Position numbers and translations under genes: made by a program
Notes under the pieces: generated by a model
Databases searched by the model: none
Told to the model about the DNA's origin: nothing
What the model saw: the letters and a program-made list of their open reading frames with translations, nothing else
In this document: one piece after another, positions 14,451 through 15,750 of the stretch
Layout: each line of letters begins with the position of its first letter
Position numbering within the stretch: the first letter of the stretch is position 1
Assembly: GCA_045598065.1 (NCBI GenBank)
Contig: JAZLLJ010000027.1
Location: 1 to 15,750 of the forward strand
Source of the DNA: RGIG426 sp045598065
GTDB lineage: Bacteria > Bacillota > Clostridia > Oscillospirales > Acutalibacteraceae
Length of the DNA: 15,750 bases
Direction: 5' to 3'

Positions 14451-14463
14451 CGGAAAGTTTCCG
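14451..14463. promoter_or_regulatory. Inverted repeat between the divergent recJ and XRE promoters
   Basis: CGGAAA (14451-14456) and TTTCCG (14458-14463) form a perfect inverted repeat around one base. It lies between the recJ and XRE -35 boxes, eight bases upstream of the latter. Its location and symmetry suit an operator for a dimeric regulator such as the adjacent XRE protein, but a chance palindrome of this size is possible. Confidence 0.35.
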
Positions 14464-14471
14464 AAAAAGGG

Positions 14472-14500
14472 TTGCAGAATTTGGGGAAATATGGTATAAT
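14472..14500 (+). promoter_or_regulatory. Promoter of the XRE regulator and glycosyltransferase genes
   Basis: TTGCAG (14472-14477), a 17-base spacer and a consensus TATAAT (14495-14500), extended by TGG, form a strong sigma-A promoter. Transcription would begin near 14507, before the ribosome binding site. The TTG at 14472 that opens the longest frame is the -35 box, not a start codon. Confidence 0.92.
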
Positions 14501-14531
14501 TTCTCCGTCAAAAAAAGAAAGGGATGAGGGT

Positions 14532-14954
14532 ATGAAACAGTCTACACAGCAGATTTTCGGGGCGCGTTTAGCTCTGCTGCGTGTCAGCCACGGTATGTCG
14601 CAAGAACAGGTGGCCAGTGTGCTTTCGGTGTCGCGTTCCACCTACTCGTATTATGAGTCGGGAAAATGTGCGCCTTCGTTAGATACGCTGCGTGCACTGA
14701 TTCGTTTGTTTTGCCCGAACAGCCCGTCTTTCCTTTTGCTGATGGATCAGCCGATCTCCGATACCGAGTTGCCGCCGGTGCTTCACGACGGCGAGGCGGT
14801 GGACGAAAACCGACCGCTTCCCGTAAGCGAGTTGACAAAAGACGAAAAACAAATTTTGGCCTTTTATCGGGTGTTTTCAGAGGCCCAAAAGAAAAAACTG
14901 CTGTCGGTCTGTATCGACTTGGCGGCGGCGCCGTTTGAGGAGGGTGCATTATGA
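14532..14954 (+). CDS. XRE-family helix-turn-helix transcriptional regulator
   Basis: This 140-residue DNA-binding protein has a Cro/C1-type helix-turn-helix at about 9-62, including GMSQEQVASVLSVSRSTYSYYESG (split over 21-44) and the following helices. A poorly conserved linker (about 75-98) leads to a helical C-terminal segment (100-132), perhaps for dimerisation or ligand sensing. The ATG is preceded by AAGGG at eight bases and GAGGG directly before it. The stop overlaps the start of the glycosyltransferase gene as ATGA, so the two are translated as a pair. Candidate operator repeats lie around its own promoter, so self-regulation is plausible. The target and signal are unknown. Confidence 0.9.
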   Translation: MKQSTQQIFGARLALLRVSHGMSQEQVASVLSVSRSTYSYYESGKCAPSLDTLRALIRLFCPNSPSFLLLMDQPISDTELPPVLHDGEAVDENRPLPVSELTKDEKQILAFYRVFSEAQKKKLLSVCIDLAAAPFEEGAL

Positions 14955-15750
14955 CAATTTTATATGCGGTGGTTCCTTGCTACAACGAGGAAGAGGTGTT
15001 GTCCCAAAGCGTGGCGATCCTCAAAGACAAATGGAAACTGATGATTCGTGAAAACCGCATCAGCCCGGAGAGCCGTCTTGTGTTTGTGGACGACGGTTCC
15101 ACCGACCGCACGTGGAAGATGATTGAGGAGATGAACGCCGCTGATCCGCTGGTGCGCGGCATTCGTTTAAGCCGCAACCGCGGCCATCAAAACGCGTTGC
15201 TCGCCGGTCTTATGACGGTGCGTGACGAGGCGGATGCGGTGGTGAGCCTTGATGCGGATTTGCAGGACGACGTGGACGCCATCGACGAAATGCTTTCGAA
15301 ATTTGAAGATGGCAACGACGTGGTGTACGGTGTGCGTAAAGCGCGGAAGACCGACACGTTCTTTAAGCGGTTTACCGCCGAAGGATATTACAAAATCCTT
15401 AAACACATGGGCGCCAAAGTGGTGTTTAACCATGCGGATTTCCGCCTTTTGTCCAAACGGGCGCTCAACACGTTGGCGGAGTATAAAGAAACCAACCTCT
15501 TTTTGCGCGGCCTTGTGCCGATGATTGGCTATCCGAACGCGATTGTGTATTATGACCGCAAAGAGCGGATGGCCGGCGAAAGCAAATATCCGCTTTCCAA
15601 GATGCTGGCTCTCGCGTGGGAAGGCGTGACCGCCCTTTCCGTCCGTCCCATTCGTATGGTCACGGGCGCAGGTGTCTGCTCGTTGGTGGTGAGTTTTGCG
15701 TTGATTGTGTATTCGATTATCCGCTTGTGCATCGGCGCGACGGTGGACGG
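14951..15750 (+). CDS. Family 2 glycosyltransferase, polyprenyl-phosphate type (partial)
   Basis: The gene runs off the right edge after 266 codons. The GT-A domain has VDDGSTD (46-52) and the metal/nucleotide motif DADLQDD (101-107). GESKYPLSKM (209-218) is characteristic of the DPM1/GtrB/YkoT group, which transfers a sugar from a nucleotide sugar to a polyprenyl phosphate at the membrane. A transmembrane helix starts near 236, and a second is expected beyond the edge. The lipid-linked sugar would then decorate the cell envelope, often by a GtrA flippase and a membrane glycosyltransferase; those partners are not in view. The ATG has GAGGAGGG six bases before it and overlaps the XRE stop. The sugar transferred cannot be predicted. 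Confidence 0.9.
   Translation, partial: MTILYAVVPCYNEEEVLSQSVAILKDKWKLMIRENRISPESRLVFVDDGSTDRTWKMIEEMNAADPLVRGIRLSRNRGHQNALLAGLMTVRDEADAVVSLDADLQDDVDAIDEMLSKFEDGNDVVYGVRKARKTDTFFKRFTAEGYYKILKHMGAKVVFNHADFRLLSKRALNTLAEYKETNLFLRGLVPMIGYPNAIVYYDRKERMAGESKYPLSKMLALAWEGVTALSVRPIRMVTGAGVCSLVVSFALIVYSIIRLCIGATVD

Noticed and set aside
14366..14531. Small RNA or riboswitch in the recJ/XRE intergenic region
   Set aside because: The 166 bases are accounted for by two promoters and short leaders. I see no stable extended fold or known riboswitch core.

Overview
The window looks like a chromosomal housekeeping segment from a Clostridia-type member of the Bacillota with moderately high GC, perhaps a gut Oscillospirales relative. 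The genus cannot be read from the sequence. The evidence is a gene order recJ, relA/spoT, dtd, MBL-fold hydrolase, hemZ that is typical of that group, a transketolase split into two genes, strong AGGAGG-type ribosome binding sites, and extended -10 promoters (TGnTATACT). Coding density is high, no gap between genes exceeds about 170 bases, and I see no tRNA, rRNA, CRISPR array, insertion sequence or phage gene.

Layout from left to right. Positions 41-586 (minus) encode a Nudix ADP-sugar hydrolase, divergent from a cytoplasmic M14 zinc carboxypeptidase (629-1471, plus). A promoter carrying phased A-tracts then drives the two halves of transketolase (1585-2430 and 2433-3383, plus), which end at a bidirectional terminator. 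Facing them are a HerA-like/DUF853 ATPase with a long charged helical tail (3434-5089, minus) and, upstream of it, a canonical sirtuin (5159-5905, minus). Each of these two has its own promoter. The sirtuin promoter is back to back with an almost consensus promoter for a membrane-anchored zinc-ribbon protein (6025-7029, plus). Two hairpin terminators separate this gene from the large minus-strand operon.

That operon runs from 14365 down to 7155: recJ, relA/spoT, dtd, an MBL-fold hydrolase, hemZ and a small zinc-ribbon protein. Spacing is 29, 16 and 3 bases, then a 4-base overlap, then 15 bases. It joins DNA repair, stringent response, removal of D-amino acids from tRNA, a probable glyoxalase-II-like thioesterase and a radical-SAM enzyme. 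The apt gene that I recall between recJ and relA in relatives is absent, and hemZ is followed by the zinc-ribbon gene rather than hisS-aspS. Divergent from recJ, a small XRE-type regulator is translationally coupled to a polyprenyl-phosphate-type family 2 glycosyltransferase that runs off the right edge.

No clearly new system stands out. The points most worth a second look are the SIR2/HerA-like neighbourhood (probably not a defence system), the 11-residue repeats in the HerA-like tail, the palindrome over its -10 box, the phased A-tracts before the transketolase genes, and the two facing zinc-ribbon genes.
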